Part shown: piece by piece, positions 1 through 11,332 of the stretch | Layout: each line of letters starts with the position of its first letter | How positions within the stretch are numbered: the stretch's first letter is position 1 | NCBI GenBank assembly: GCA_030765055.1 | Contig: CM060950.1 | Span: forward strand, 275,708,540-275,772,539 | DNA from: Mantis religiosa | Lineage: Eukaryota; Arthropoda; Insecta; Mantodea; Mantidae | Length of the DNA stretch: 64,000 nt | Reading direction: 5' to 3' | The notes under the pieces: generated by a model | Seen by the model: the letters and a program-made list of their open reading frames with translations, nothing else | Told to the model about the DNA's origin: nothing | Database searches by the model: none | Translations under genes and position numbers: made by a program

Positions 1-549
1 AAACTGATTTTCACCTGAACTAGACTAGCATCTTGCCTTAGCAACATCTATTTTGAAACACAGGTATTTATTGAATCACCCTTGTATAATAAGCTTTATT
101 AAATGTTTTATTTGTGGATATGGCCTAATTATAACTTGATTTCAATGATTACTTAAAAAACTAAAGCAACTGCAAAACCTCTTCATCTTAAACAAATCAG
201 AAGCATTTGACCTTTCTTTTTTCTCCTAATAACTTCATATAGCACATTTCTATCACATTACTCCTTAAAAGATGTTTTTTTCCTTTTAACTGCTTTGGAA
301 GTATATCAATACATAAAACATAACAGTAGAGCACAGGGCTATACAATTAAACATAATGAGAAACAGTCTGAACTAATGATAAAATTGTATTCACATGCAT
401 TTTTTTTATTCAGTCAGTAAGAATGGATGTAAGCAAAAATAAAATGTTCAAGCTAAGTAACTCTCAAATGGCTGAAATAAGCTGCCAAGAAGCATTCATC
501 ACTGTGCTACTAAAATTCACACGCAAAATCTTTCTCCCTTGCTTCATAC

Positions 550-705
550 CTTATCTTCATAGTTATCATCAAAGTTATCATTTGGTTCCATGGTAGGAGA
601 GGAATCAAAGCTTTCTCTATTTTTAATAGTATCTGAAGTTGGGCTCTTCACTTCTTCTGCATCAATTACATCAATGGTCTCATCGTACAGTGTGGCAGTT
701 GATAA
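550..705 (-). CDS. Candidate internal exon of a host gene (52 codons, phase 0)
   Basis: On the minus strand an open stretch of exactly 52 codons is bounded by a consensus-like acceptor (tgatgatgcag, AG at 706-707) and a donor (gataag|gtatga, GT at 548-549). Both boundaries fall at phase 0. The peptide begins LSTATLYDETIDVIDAEE and ends DNFDDNYEDK. It is strongly acidic and rich in Ser, Thr and Asn, so it probably lies in a flexible region of its protein. I do not recognise the protein. No transposon motif is present nearby, which favours a host gene whose other exons lie outside the window or in stretches I could not detect. The joint fit of two splice sites with an open, phase-preserving frame is the only support; there is no homology evidence. 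Confidence 0.5.
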
Positions 706-1017
706 CTGCATCATCAAAATAAATAACGAATGCAGTAAGGCAATACTGACGAGATATATTGCATCAAATATGACATTTAGTAAATAATAACTTTATTTTG
801 GTTAATGAAGAAAAAGCCTTTACTCTATAAAAGATCAAGAGTCTGCAACAATAAGAAAAATGCTTAGAGTAACAACACAAGTCCTTTAGCTTAGTGCTAT
901 AAGCCTCAATATCATTTTAAGCACTTTGATTTACAGACAAATATATTTGCATCCTACATTCTTGGTATATGACAGTTAATGAAACTTATTTGCCATGCAA
1001 TGGAAATCATATTGATT

Positions 1018-2450
1018 TGTTTGTTTATTTGGTCCCATCATGAACAAACTCATTGGGCATGTCATACAATTATGGGACATGCAACATGACTAATAATACA
1101 TCCACCATCAAAGTCTCTTTTTTACTTTGTCTAGTGCATACAGTAAAAAAGAAAGTATTGCTTCCACCCAAAAATTTGATATCAGATTTTAGCAAAATGA
1201 CATATTTTGGAACCCCCATTATCAAAAAAAGAAAGCATTTTAAGAAAAAGGTCTGCACATATGTCCCTGTGTGTCTGCCTACATGTCAAAATAATTCAAA
1301 ATAGAAAATTTGGTTAAATACCAAATGTGGTATTTTCCATTAAAATACCACATGCTTAAGATATTTTAATGATAAATGAAATATACTTCTTGAATTTTAA
1401 GGGAATGTCCTCAGAAGTCCTCTTCATTCTGGATAACCTCTGCCTAACTAGTAAAGCATAAGAGATAGAGAAAATCTTGCTACACAAATAATGTATATTG
1501 CATTAAAATACAATCTATGTCAGATATATATATATATATATATATATGGTGGAGTGAACCATTTCCCTGTTATCTATCTAACTTGTCTAACACTTATACT
1601 CTTCTCAAATAGGAACTCATTGTTAATGCTTTTCCTCCAGCCATGCAAAGGGAATGGAATTTCAAAGCCATGACATGGTGCTTTTAAAAAAAAGATTTTA
1701 TTATCACTTATGTATTCCCATATTCCCATTGTACTTGTAAGAAAATTAGCAGTAAGATAATTTCTGCAAATTATCTTGATTATTTATCTTGATTAACTTG
1801 AAGTAGAGGATTATGTTTTTGTAAGAATAGTTTGCACAAGAGTATAAAAACTCATGCAAGTCCAATATATCACTCCATCTTGAATTATGTAAGCAAAAAT
1901 GAAAATTTGTAAACCACCACCATTTCAACTGTAAATTTGCTGCATACATTGCAGTGAGTGAACAATTATGAATAAGTGTAACTCACCATCACATAAAATC
2001 TGCCCCATGAATTGAATATTTACCTGTTGCGCGATATATTAAAGAATTCCTCCATAGTATATAAAACTTACTTTAACTCTTCCTTGAAGTTTTTACATTG
2101 ATTAAGGTTGTGTAATAAATTTAGGTAACATGGAAAGTTAATTATAAATTTTTATTGCAGAATAATAACATCCAATTTGGAATAGTTTTAAGCTATTTAC
2201 TGATCTGTGTAAATCACCTGCATGTGTCATATGTGGTCATTCACAGCAAGGTTTGTAGTGAAGTTACAATTATCTGTAAGATAGCTCAAGACAGAATATG
2301 TATATTCATCAGCAATTGTAACAATGTTATGGGTTTTAAATAAGGGCCTACAGAAATGATTGCGTCCAATGCTTCAAATAATGTGTATGACCCTTTTCTG
2401 TAATATGAACACTTGCTGGCTGTGTGAAAAATTACCACAGATAATTCCAT
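1018..2450. repeat. Dispersed unclassified repeat, copy A
   Basis: Several blocks in this stretch recur elsewhere. The part near 1020-1100 matches 10190-10280. The part near 1890-1960 (gaaaatttgtaaaccaccac) matches 10318-10390. The part near 2155-2450 matches 10430-10650 plus 11333-11390. The middle part around 1630-1880 (tgtattcccatattccc and neighbours) matches 18430-18600 and 40930-41090. No convincing coding capacity or terminal repeat is seen, so the class is unknown; it could be a non-autonomous element or the untranslated part of a retroelement. Boundaries are approximate because the copies are diverged. Confidence 0.6.
1524..1548. repeat. (TA)n microsatellite
   Basis: An uninterrupted run of about twelve TA dinucleotides lies within dispersed repeat copy A. 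Confidence 0.9.
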
Positions 2451-2638
2451 TTGCACCAACATGTGAAAATAGCAGAATATGCTGTTCTTAGGCTTTTTGG
2501 TAAAGCAGACTTTTTAGGTTTCTGAGCTCTTCATCTATTTGGAGCTCAAGAAATTCTGTATCAGATATTTTACTTTGGTGTAATTATTGTATCTGAATGT
2601 TAATTATTTACTTGCTTATACTTTGAACTGAATAAAGT

Positions 2639-2778
2639 TTATTAATTTTTAGATGAGTCGTAAAGCATAAGAGCATAAGAGTCGTAGATGCAAACGATGA
2701 TTTGCGAAACATGTCCTCAAAATAGGTACGAAAGTGAAGCAGATGTGTAAAAAATACGACTCATCTAAAAATTAATAA
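2639..2778. repeat. 24-bp perfect inverted repeat with 92-base loop
   Basis: The sequence at 2639-2662 (ttattaatttttagatgagt and onward) is the exact reverse complement of 2755-2778. The intervening 92 bases contain cgatgatttgcgaaacatgt, which resembles the GAUGA...GAAAC layout of hammerhead-type termini of Penelope elements. It could be a small terminal-inverted-repeat element or the folded end of a retroelement. No coding sequence is present. Confidence 0.7.
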
Positions 2779-2889
2779 TTTTTCGCTTCACTGTGGTGTT
2801 CCAATACAGTTAAATCTTGATGAATAAAGTTTGTTTTTGTATTTACTTAAGATGAGTAGGTACTAGTAACACTAACATCACTATTTTTT

Positions 2890-2950
2890 AATCTCTGTTA
2901 ATATGTTTCGGGAACATGTGTTCCTATCATCAGAATGTGTCAGACTCACC
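2890..2950 (-). ncRNA. Hammerhead-ribozyme-like motif downstream of Penelope-like C-terminus
   Basis: Reading the minus strand, CTGATGA (2927-2933) is followed by a short hairpin (GGAAC...GTTCC) and then CGAAAC (2905-2910), the two conserved core boxes of a hammerhead ribozyme in the right order and spacing. It lies immediately after the stop codon of a Penelope-like C-terminal frame on the same strand; the stop TGA overlaps the core box. Hammerhead motifs are known in the terminal repeats of Penelope-like elements. I could not find a convincing stem I or III, so it may be decayed or inactive. Confidence 0.45.
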
Positions 2951-3145
2951 AATGTTGTTGTTTCTGTTGTGGTGGTTGTCTATAATGGCGGCATCGTGTG
3001 ACAGTGAAATATATTTCCAGAGGTTACTTGGTGGTGGTAAATCAAAATTCATTAACTGTCGTTTGTGTTTCAAAATGAAGATCTTTTCCCATTTGTCCAA
3101 TTCTGCTGCATGACTGGATGGTTTGATTAGAAGTTTGTTTTATTG
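2935..3145 (-). pseudogene. Penelope-like element, C-terminal fragment
   Basis: The minus-strand frame reads LDKWEKIFILKHKRQLMNF followed by DLPPPSNLWKY and ends at a TGA near 2932. It aligns with LDIWEKIFITKNREKVINF at the C-terminus of the Penelope-like element at 14.1-16 kb (the same L-D-x-W-E-K-I-F-I-x-K pattern), so I call it the end of a related element. Only about 65 residues survive. At about 3145 it abuts a LINE reverse-transcriptase remnant on the same strand, so either the LINE or the Penelope sequence truncated the other. Confidence 0.55.
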
Positions 3146-3149
3146 TGGT

Positions 3150-4360
3150 TTAATGAAGCTTATTTACTTCAAACCAAATGTTTAACTGTTCCAATGCTTT
3201 AATGACAGAATCTCTTAATTATGGATATGCCTTTTCTGATACAAATGCATTTATCATCTGTAAAGAGCACAGCTATTGACTCTGGCTACAATAATATGGC
3301 AAGTCATTTATGAATATTAAAAATAACAAAGACCTGAGTACAGAACCTTGCAGCACAAATTTATTAATAGAAAAATGTTTATATAGGTTGACAAATTGTA
3401 AATATCTAACCATATTTATATCTATTTATGATCTCACTGCATAAAGAAAATGTCTGTATAGACTTGAAGTAAGTGAAATTTTAATTAAATATGACTCATT
3501 AAGTCTTTTAATATCAATTTCATGTCTATTTATACTAACCATATACTGTAGTTTGTGTATATTGTTAACAAATTGCAAATATAATTGTTTTACAGCATTC
3601 CTTGACAATGTCAGAAACTTTTTAAAGTAGATTGAAAGCTAATAAAGATTAACACCTGGAACAGAATTAAAACAATTTAACTTGGTATTCTGGATTCTAT
3701 GTGTTAAGTAAGATCTGAACCAATTTTTAGAGACCTCATTGAAACCAAAGCAAAAACTTATGCAGTAAGACGTTATGATCTATGTTGTCAAATGCCTTAG
3801 CTAAGTGACAAAATATTCCTTATGGCAGTTCTTTTTTTATTTAAGACTGTTACTACCTTAGAAGTTACCGTATAAGTAGCATTTTCTGTTGACATGTTTT
3901 CCTAAATCTGAACTGGTATGATGAGAGAATGTTACTAAACTCCATATATTCTACTAATAGCTTTCTCCATTGCTTTAGAAAAGACTATCATGAACAAGAA
4001 GGGTTTTAAATGTAAGTCAGGCCTTATTTTCCTCTTTTGTGTAGAGGCTTAACAACTGTGTGTTTCATTTTTTCGGGAAATATCCCTGACAAAAGAAAAA
4101 GACTGAATATATGACTAAGAGGTTTTGATAAGCAATATTTTAACAATATGGTACTTATCCTAGCAATGGAGGGTATGCTTTATAACAAGGAAATAAATAA
4201 TCTTTTCTGTCTCTCAGGGAGTTGTGGAGTCCATCTCAAATTTACAGTTAATTGTGGATATGCCTTTGTTAAAGTTTTAAGTGCAGTTGAGTCGGATCTC
4301 TTTGTTTTGCTTTTTGCTACATTATGGAAATATGTATTAAAGCATTAACTATGGCACCAT
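3150..4360 (-). pseudogene. Decayed LINE reverse transcriptase (L2/CR1/Jockey-like)
   Basis: Read in shifting frames on the minus strand, blocks of a non-LTR reverse transcriptase appear in the correct order: SGIFPEKMKHTVVKPLHKRG (about 4050), QFRFRKTCQQK (about 3920), LAKAFDNIDHNVLLHKF (about 3780), WFRSYLTHRIQNTKL (about 3715), VLQGSVLRSLLFLIFINDLP (about 3300-3360), a FTDD version of the YADD box (about 3250) and LEQLNIWFEVNKL (about 3170). Numerous stops and frameshifts make it non-functional. About 290 bases of unrelated sequence (about 3370-3650) separate the strand-transfer region from the PQG-like block and look like an insertion. The SGIFP...VKPL style is typical of L2/CR1-type LINEs, but the clade is not certain. 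Confidence 0.7.
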
Positions 4361-5335
4361 AATTACAAGAGCTCGATTTTTGTATAGATGGATGTTTAAT
4401 TCCTTTGATAGTTAAACATATGCATGTAAGGAAGTTTTATAATATATATAAAGGCATTTATAAGGGGTTAACACATATTTAACTAATTTATGCACATACT
4501 TTATTTTATCAGCAATGATTCTTGAAATATAAATATTTTACCACGATACTTTAAGAAGATAAAGCCCTGAGAAAATTTCTCTTTTATTATTCTATTTGTG
4601 TAGAAGGATTGTAGAAATGTAGAATTATTGTATGCTCAATTTGTTTTGAGATGTTGAAATGATATGTTTTCTGAAAATGTTCTTAAATCTTTGGTCTGCC
4701 TTAGGATGCCAGGTAAATTTCTTGTATTGGAAGATTTCTTTTTGAGATTTTTGTTAATCTTTTGTTGTATGGTGTTAGGCTGAAACTACTGACACTTTAC
4801 AGACTATATGTAGGTGTACCTTGTTATATGTTCCCAAAACATGTTCTGATTTTACAGAAATAAATGAGGTACTGTAAACATAACCAAAATTCAATCAATA
4901 CCTTGGCAAAATTTATGAAGAGCTAAGTTTAAAAATTCATTTAATGAAATTAGTTTATGTCTATTACCCCCGTTCAATATTTTGAGCTTTATAAAAACTT
5001 GTCAATTATTTGAAACTTATAAATGTATTATACAAAAATATATTAAAATGGAAACAAAATATGTATGGCCTGTAGTGGTATGGAGTTTGATTTAGTTTAG
5101 TCCATGATCAAGAAACTTATACTTTATAAACTTTTTAAAGTTATTTGCAACAAAAGTGGGACACCAAAATGTACCTCTGATCTTTACTAAATTTCAATAA
5201 AATATTCTTTTCGAGTTATACAAGAAATAAGAGATGATATCAGTGAATCAAACTAGTGGTTATCTGTAGATAAAAAACAACCCCCTTGAGTGGGAGATTC
5301 ATTGCCAACATCGTCATGGGGAAAAATGATAAAAT
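4361..5335. other. AT-rich stretch without recognised features
   Basis: I see no open frame with motif support, no RNA gene and no repeat that I can match elsewhere in the window. Confidence 0.6.
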
Positions 5336-5339
5336 CTTA

Positions 5340-6275
5340 ACCAGAAACAACACTTCAGTTCATTGCCTCCAGGGTACTAGAAGAAACAAACCATTCAATG
5401 ATTGCTAGGGTTGTTTGTGATGCACTATGTGTTTTGTGGCCTGTTAAAGAAAATAAGGAAAAACTTTTGGTCATAGCTACAGATACAGTAGCATAGGTGA
5501 TTAAGGGTGATGAAGCTTCGCAGTTATTTTATCCTAAGGCAGTTCATATGACTTGTTTAGCACATGCTTTTTTACTGATTGACAGAGGAAATTTGAGTGA
5601 ATTTTCTTAAGTAAATGCCTTAATTTCCTCTGAAAAAGTGTATGTTACGACATCTTCAAGAGTGAAACTATTTACTGATATGATGCAAGATGCTAGTTTA
5701 CTCCCAAAGTCAATCCTCAAAAGATAGAGAACATGGACTGAAACAACTTTATATTACAGTGATCATTTGGAAGATCTGAAACAGGTGCTCGATGTGATGT
5801 ACAAAAATGAAACAATAAGTATCCCTGCTGCAGTTTTTCTTGCAATGAGAAAAATCTCCAGAGTAAATTAGCATTTATTAAGACTTATTTTAGTAAACTC
5901 TTAACCGCAATCATATGTTTGGAAGAAAAAGGGATATCTCTGTTTTCTGCCCAGCAGATATACAAAACAGTTGTTGCCATAGATATACCCGGAGAAATAC
6001 GAAAGTGCCTTCATAACAAAATTGAGAAAATTAAACCAAGGAAACCAGGTTTAATGTTTCTTTGGGATTTGACTAAGCTGTTACAAGGAGAATCCAAAAA
6101 ACAAATTAATACTTATTCTATAAGTAACATCGTCTCATTTCAGTACCATCCTGTGATTATGTGTGAAGTAGAGAGATCTTTCTCTTCATATAAACATTTT
6201 AAGTGACAAAAGGAAATCATTTGTTCTGGAAAATTGTGAAAAATGTTTAAATGTTTGTAGCAATAAAAACAACTA
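5340..6275 (+). pseudogene. Decayed hAT transposase (C-terminal two thirds)
   Basis: Fragments of a hAT transposase can be followed on the plus strand: FIASRVLEETNHSMIARVV (about 5370), ATDTVA (about 5485), LFYPKAVHMTCLAHAFLLID (about 5530-5590) and the hAT dimerisation signature CEVERSFSSYK (about 6160-6195), followed after a one-base frameshift by ILSDKRKSFVLENCEK (about 6200-6245). In-frame stops occur at least five times, so it is dead. The FYPK..H.TCLAHA block and the dimerisation region resemble those of the larger hAT at 43.9-54.3 kb, so they are probably the same broad lineage. Terminal repeats were not found. Confidence 0.75.
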
Positions 6276-8220
6276 ATTCTTAACCGGATTAAGAGAGAGA
6301 CAGCAGAGAGAGATAGTAATAAATATTCATTTCATTAATGAGCAAGTGCACGAATAAATTTAAAATTTGATTACTTAATCAAGATATAAAGTGAGATAGT
6401 TGAGATAATGTATTTTATTTGTAGCCATATTTGAAAGTTTTTAGAGTATATTTACCAGATTTTTAGTGCACAGATGTATGCACATATTTATACTTCATAA
6501 TGTATATAAATCTGAGCTCTAGTTATTACACGCTTCTTCATTTCCAATAGTTATGTGAGAAATATTACTGTTTGGATTGCTTCTCCTTGTTTACATTTTT
6601 ATTACATTCCATGTTCTTTTAATGTTATTATTGGACTTATTGTTGTAATTTTAGTTTTCCTATTCCCAGTCTGTTTGTTTACTATGGTACACACTAACAA
6701 GACTTGGGATCTTGAACTGACTTGCATTTACAATATGAGTTACTGGATATAAGAGAATTTTTTCTGAGCTCAGAAAATTATCATCTATAACTGTTACAAT
6801 GTTCATATTAATTATGGTCAGAAAGTGAACCACCCTAAGTTAGTAACAGGAAGATGAGGTGAGTCTTGATTTCAATGTCATTAAATGTGAGTAAATTAAA
6901 ATCTTCAAAAACTATTAAGCATTCTCAGTGTAAATCTATGAAACAGTTCTTTTTGATCCATTTATAAATTCTTGGAAATTTCCTGTGAAAGCTCTATATA
7001 CTGCTAAAATTATATATGTATCCTTACCAAACTTTATTTTTAATGAACTGTGTTCAAATTGTTTATCCTCACAAAAGGATGCAACACCTAAGCTAGAGAA
7101 CTTTATCGTGCATTTAGCAGATATACTCACTCCTTTGCAATTTAATCTACTTTACAAACACGGAAATTAATGAGTACGTCCTGAAGTTACCTTTTTGACT
7201 TTGTCCTGTATGAAAAACGTTTACCTCTGTGGGCCTCCCTTTATACCTTCCTTGTTATCGAATTTCAGGATAAATAAGCAGTATGATACTTTATTGGATT
7301 ACGTATATCGTATTGATATGCTGCAATTATCATATTTCATTCCGAACATGTAATAATTCCATTAACCTTCTCCCCCTTCCTTGCTTTCTAACCTAAGCGT
7401 GAACTCTTACTTTGTCTCCATGGTTTTCATCATCACTGTCCATATTTCCCGACATAACCTCTTTAAAAGTAACTCTTTGCTTCAAATAAATGACGAATTC
7501 TTTTTATATTATAGTTATTTAACATGAATGTTCCAATTTCAAACTGCATCTGCTATGGTTCCCATGTTTGTAAACAATTACGGCTCTGCCACCTATTTAA
7601 CTGCAAAATTTGCAACCTGGAACAATGTTGTTAAACATATCTTTCATCTAATTACACCTCAGAAGCATTTGTCTTGGTCAGTTCCATTCTTTACTGTCCA
7701 TTTTATTATAAATTTAAATAACAATTATCGGTTTCATTGTATGTGTGAATCACGTTTAAAATATTTTTCTTAAATGCACGCAAATAACGAGATGTGCACA
7801 TCATAGTTTTCTACAGATAATTAAGAATAAGCAATGAAATAATCAGTTAAAATGCACAATTTAAGCACAAATAATATATTATGATTCAAAGCTAAAATAA
7901 TTCATCCCCAATAATTTTATTTCAAAAAGTTCAGTTATATATTTGCCAATTCCCTGTGTAAGTTACTGCGTTTTATCCTAATCCCTATGGAGTCGATTTT
8001 CGTTCCACATTTCATAACTGTTTCAGGTTTTAATGTGAATGTTGTGAGTGAGAAGAATGTGTTTAAAGTATTATTATTTAAGTAAAAATACTAGCATTAG
8101 TGATACTTACAACTGAATAATAATAGAATGGAAGTAAATAATCGTGTTTACAACCGATTTCTTAATATCTGCTGGTCTTGTAGAGAAAAATTTACTCCTG
8201 TCAGGTATCGTGCGTAGGCT
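6276..8220. other. AT-rich intergenic or intronic stretch
   Basis: There is a short purine-rich run near 6290-6318. Nothing else coding or repetitive can be supported. The 3' end lies just upstream of a candidate first coding exon, so it may include a promoter, but no TATA or initiator element is convincing. Confidence 0.5.
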
Positions 8221-8267
8221 AGGAGAAGCTATGACAAGATATGAAACAAAATTGTGTCAGTTGTTGA

Positions 8268-8420
8268 ATGTGGAGTGCTATCTCTAATTTCTTCTCAAAC
8301 ACAAGTACTCCGTGTAAAAACTGCCATTCATCTGCCGATGAATTCATTATGGATCGCAATGAAGATCGACGGAAGACAATACCAGATTTGGAACCTCAGG
8401 ATACATACGACACAAGACAG
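8268..8420 (+). CDS. Candidate first coding exon of a host gene (51 codons)
   Basis: An ATG at 8268, preceded directly by an in-frame TGA (8265-8267), opens a frame of 51 codons ending exactly at a strong donor, cacaagacag|gtaaga (GT at 8421-8422). The peptide begins MWSAISNFFSNTSTPCKNC, has a CxxC pair near residues 16-19, and ends in a charged segment DRNEDRRKTIPDL...YDTRQ. I do not recognise it. An alternative acceptor could lie at the polypyrimidine stretch near 8275-8300 (ctaatttcttctcaaacacaag), in which case translation could begin upstream in another exon. No transposon motifs are present here. The downstream exon is not visible before the hAT element at 8959. Confidence 0.45.
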
Positions 8421-8950
8421 GTAAGACGACTTTTAGTTAATACTCATAAATGTGATTCTTGATATCTAAATCGAAGAATCTACATAATAGTGAGTCACAT
8501 AGGTTGTAGTTTATTACAAGGCAAATATGAGTTTGCGCTCTAAATCAGGATAAATGAAGCGTGATGTAAAAACTTGCAAGCTGCAGCATTCTTTCGATAC
8601 ATTGGTTGTATTGTTGTAATACAAAAATGTAATTGTCGCTGAAATTGCCGCAGTAACTAATCGGTAAACAAGTAAGTTTTTGGAGTGTTTATTTTAAAAT
8701 ACAGCATTACTAGACACCACATTTAATACTTCAGCAGTATACTTTAGGGATAACGTTTTGTAAAGATTGAAATTGACGCGTACATTTTAAATGAGAGAGA
8801 ACTTGCGAAAGCTTACTTTGTGGCTGATTAACACCGAAATGCCAGTTATTTGCATCCATGAATTAGTTGCTATAATACTTACTGGTGACCTATTGTTAAT
8901 ACAATACATTATATTTAAGTTGTGTGCAAGCTGGGTTTCAGGCAAGTAGG

Positions 8951-9701
8951 CATTATATATGGTTACCATATCATGATGTCAAAAAACTGGGGGAATTCAG
9001 TTAGACATTTATTTCACATACTTTTCATTTCCTTTGACTTTTTCCAGGAAATCCTTCTTACAGATAATACTGTCATAATATTGAACACAAGTTAAATTTT
9101 TCATGTTGTACATTATGATCAATATTAACTTTACATTTTCGGCAGTGAGCTTATTTCGCTCATCTGTCTTCTGAACATTTAGCAGAGAAAATATTCTCTC
9201 TACAGCTGCATTATATGCAGGTATAGCAAAATAATACTGTACTACTTTCAACAGTTCTATACATTCAACATTATTACTCCTGTATTCATACCATTTCTTG
9301 GCAACACTTTTCCCTACCAATTGTTGCAGAGTTCATTTTGTGGTAAGTTCTTAAAGCACTTTAAGAGTGTAGAGTCATCAATAACTTTGTTAACTCTTCT
9401 TAAAAATAACAGTTTTTTTCCACGGCTTGCCACTCTGGTTCTTTATCCAGAGTAACCATTGAAATGCAGACGTACCACTGTATTGGCTCATCCACTTATT
9501 AATGTAATTATAACTAACAGTATAAAAAGTGTACATATCACTTTCAAAGACTTTAGCTAAATTTCTATCACATTTACAAATAATTTCCTTTACATTTAAA
9601 GGAAAACTAAAAAACAGGTGGCTTCACAAAATATTCAAAAACCGAACGGGGGGTCGGAGAAGGGTCTCAAAAACGGGTGATATGGTAACCCTACAGTATA
9701 T
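8951..9701 (-). mobile_element. Short hAT transposon with terminal inverted repeats and near-perfect 8-bp target duplication
   Basis: The left end atggttaccatatca (8959) and the right end, reverse-complemented, tagggttaccatatca (9693) form the terminal inverted repeats; homology continues weakly through a TTTTTGA-like block. The flanks cattatat (8951-8958) and cagtatat (9694-9701) differ at one of eight positions, as expected for an aged 8-bp hAT duplication. At about 735 bp the element is far shorter than an autonomous hAT and keeps only the C-terminal coding part, so it is an internally deleted derivative. Confidence 0.75.
9009..9620 (-). pseudogene. hAT transposase C-terminal domain remnant
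   Basis: On the minus strand the order is KVFESDMYTFYTVSYNYINK (about 9490-9550), KKLLFLRRVNKVIDDSTLL (about 9365-9425), LPQNELCNN and then, after a one-base frameshift near 9325, the dimerisation region YYFAIPAYNAAVERIFSLLN followed by TDERNKLTAENVKLILIIMYN (about 9090-9240). The A..ERIFS..N...T..RN.L..ENV..L pattern is the hAT C-terminal dimerisation signature of the DUF4371-type branch, distinct from the CEVERSFSxYK type seen elsewhere in the window. No catalytic residues survive. Confidence 0.75.
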
Positions 9702-10170
9702 CTATAGACAATCCAATAGATAAGGGCGATCTTAGTAAAATGGTTCATATAAAGTACACAATTCTAAGGCTAACGTCTTGTTAAATCAAGAAACCACAGC
9801 CAAGTGACTTCATAGCAGTGTTTAATAGTTTAACAGCATGGTCCCTGCCTCATTTTAATTCTTATACATATTAATGTCAATAGTGTGATGTCTGAGCACA
9901 TCAAGATTATAGGATTTTTCATCAGATGTTAGCGAATTAGTTGATTTTGCCGAGACCAAATAGGTGCTTTATCCCTTAAATTTTAGTATGTATGAAGAAG
10001 TAGGCAAAGATCCTTTTGGTTCCAAAATAGGGCAACTTCTATGTGATGAAAGCAATTTATTTGGGTGTTCCTAAGCTGTACAAAGAGCAGATACAGAGAA
10101 TGCTAGTGTTCATAGTGAGTAATGCTCAGGGATATTAAATTCACAGAGATACATTGATACTTCTGCATAA
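9702..10170. other. Stretch without recognised features
   Basis: No gene, RNA or repeat could be supported between the short hAT element and dispersed repeat copy B. Confidence 0.5.
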
Positions 10171-10649
10171 TTAACACTTTTCATTTGTTTACTTGTTCAT
10201 CAGGTCTTCACTGTGAACAAAGCTCAGGGACATTATACATTTATGGCACATGTATCATGACTAGTAACACAAGTACACTGTTATGTGTTTTATATGTTAC
10301 ATTATGTATCAGCAATGAAAATTTGTGAACCATCACCATTTCAAGCATTAACCTCAGAACATGCATTACAGTAGGTCAGTAATAATATAGATCGAAGCAC
10401 TGTCACACAATAGTAACATCCTTTTTGAAACAGTTTTAAGCTATTTGTTGTCTATACATATCGCCTACATTTCTCATACTGTGATCATGCACAAGAAGTG
10501 TTAAGTTATAATTATCTGTAAAATAGCTTAACAGGAAATATGTGTGTTCACCAGCTAGAATAAGAATTTTTTTGGTTTTAAATAAGGACCTACAGGAATG
10601 AAAGAGCCCAGCACTACATATAATGTATGTGGCCCGTTTTTGTAATATA

Positions 10650-11332
10650 CTACCCCATGATGCGCTCAGGAATGCTGACACCCCTTAAGTTGCGCCTTTT
10701 TCAGGCTTTAATTCTTCCAATCATGCTTTACGCTTGTGAGATCTGGGGCATGGCCGCAGGATCCAATCTGCGTCAAATTCAGCGTGTACAAAATAGATGT
10801 CTTAGGGCCATCTATTCTGTTTGCTGGAGGTTTCCCGTGAGATACCTTCATGAAGCCTCATCTCTCCACTATGTGGAAGATGTCATTAGGTGCCGGGCCA
10901 CAAAATTCTACGCGAGTTTGCCTCAACATCAGAGCGCCCTGGTTAGGTCTCTAGGGAACTACAGAACAACCGAAAGACGCTACAAGCTGTACCGGCTTCC
11001 CCGCATGGCATGCGGGCACACCCGGTAACAATAGATTACTTATTTCAACCTAAAATTACTACTGTTTGAATTTAATAGACATTCTAAATTAAACTCTTCC
11101 TGAAAAGTATCACACCAGCGGTGCTAACATAGCGTTGCACCCGAGTTGGCTACCATGAGGAGCTACGGCTACCTCCCTTCTTTTCATCTACATTATCTTA
11201 AACCACCAACCTGCAAAACCCCACATTTCCTGTCATTAAGTGGTTAAGTCCGTGTAGGACAGGTACACGAATGACACACATCGTGCTGACCCTCAGTCAG
11301 CCGCCAGCTACTTGAATGAATGAATGAATGAA
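10650..11332 (+). mobile_element. 5'-truncated Jockey-like LINE insertion with 9-bp target duplication
   Basis: The insertion is flanked by tgtaatata (10641-10649 and 11333-11341), and an uninterrupted paralogue near 2400-2420 gives the empty site, so both ends are known to the base. It keeps the last part of ORF2 (to about 11028), about 290 bases of 3' untranslated region with two small dyads, and a (GAAT)n tail. The tail is not poly-A, which separates it from the LINE at 23.9-26.3 kb. Confidence 0.85.
10660..11028 (+). pseudogene. LINE ORF2 C-terminal fragment (after the reverse-transcriptase core)
   Basis: The frame contains LRLFQALILPIMLYACEIWG, then a basic LRQIQRVQNRCLRAI segment and a C-terminal domain with YVEDVIRCRATKFYASL. 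This is the thumb and C-terminal region that follows the reverse transcriptase in Jockey-group LINEs (compare LILYGCEVWG...VQNRAFRMI in the LINE at 31.4-36.5 kb, including a YVEDVVRKR match). The catalytic region is absent because of 5' truncation. The frame is open to a TAA at about 11026-11028, so this copy is younger than most in the window. Confidence 0.8.
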
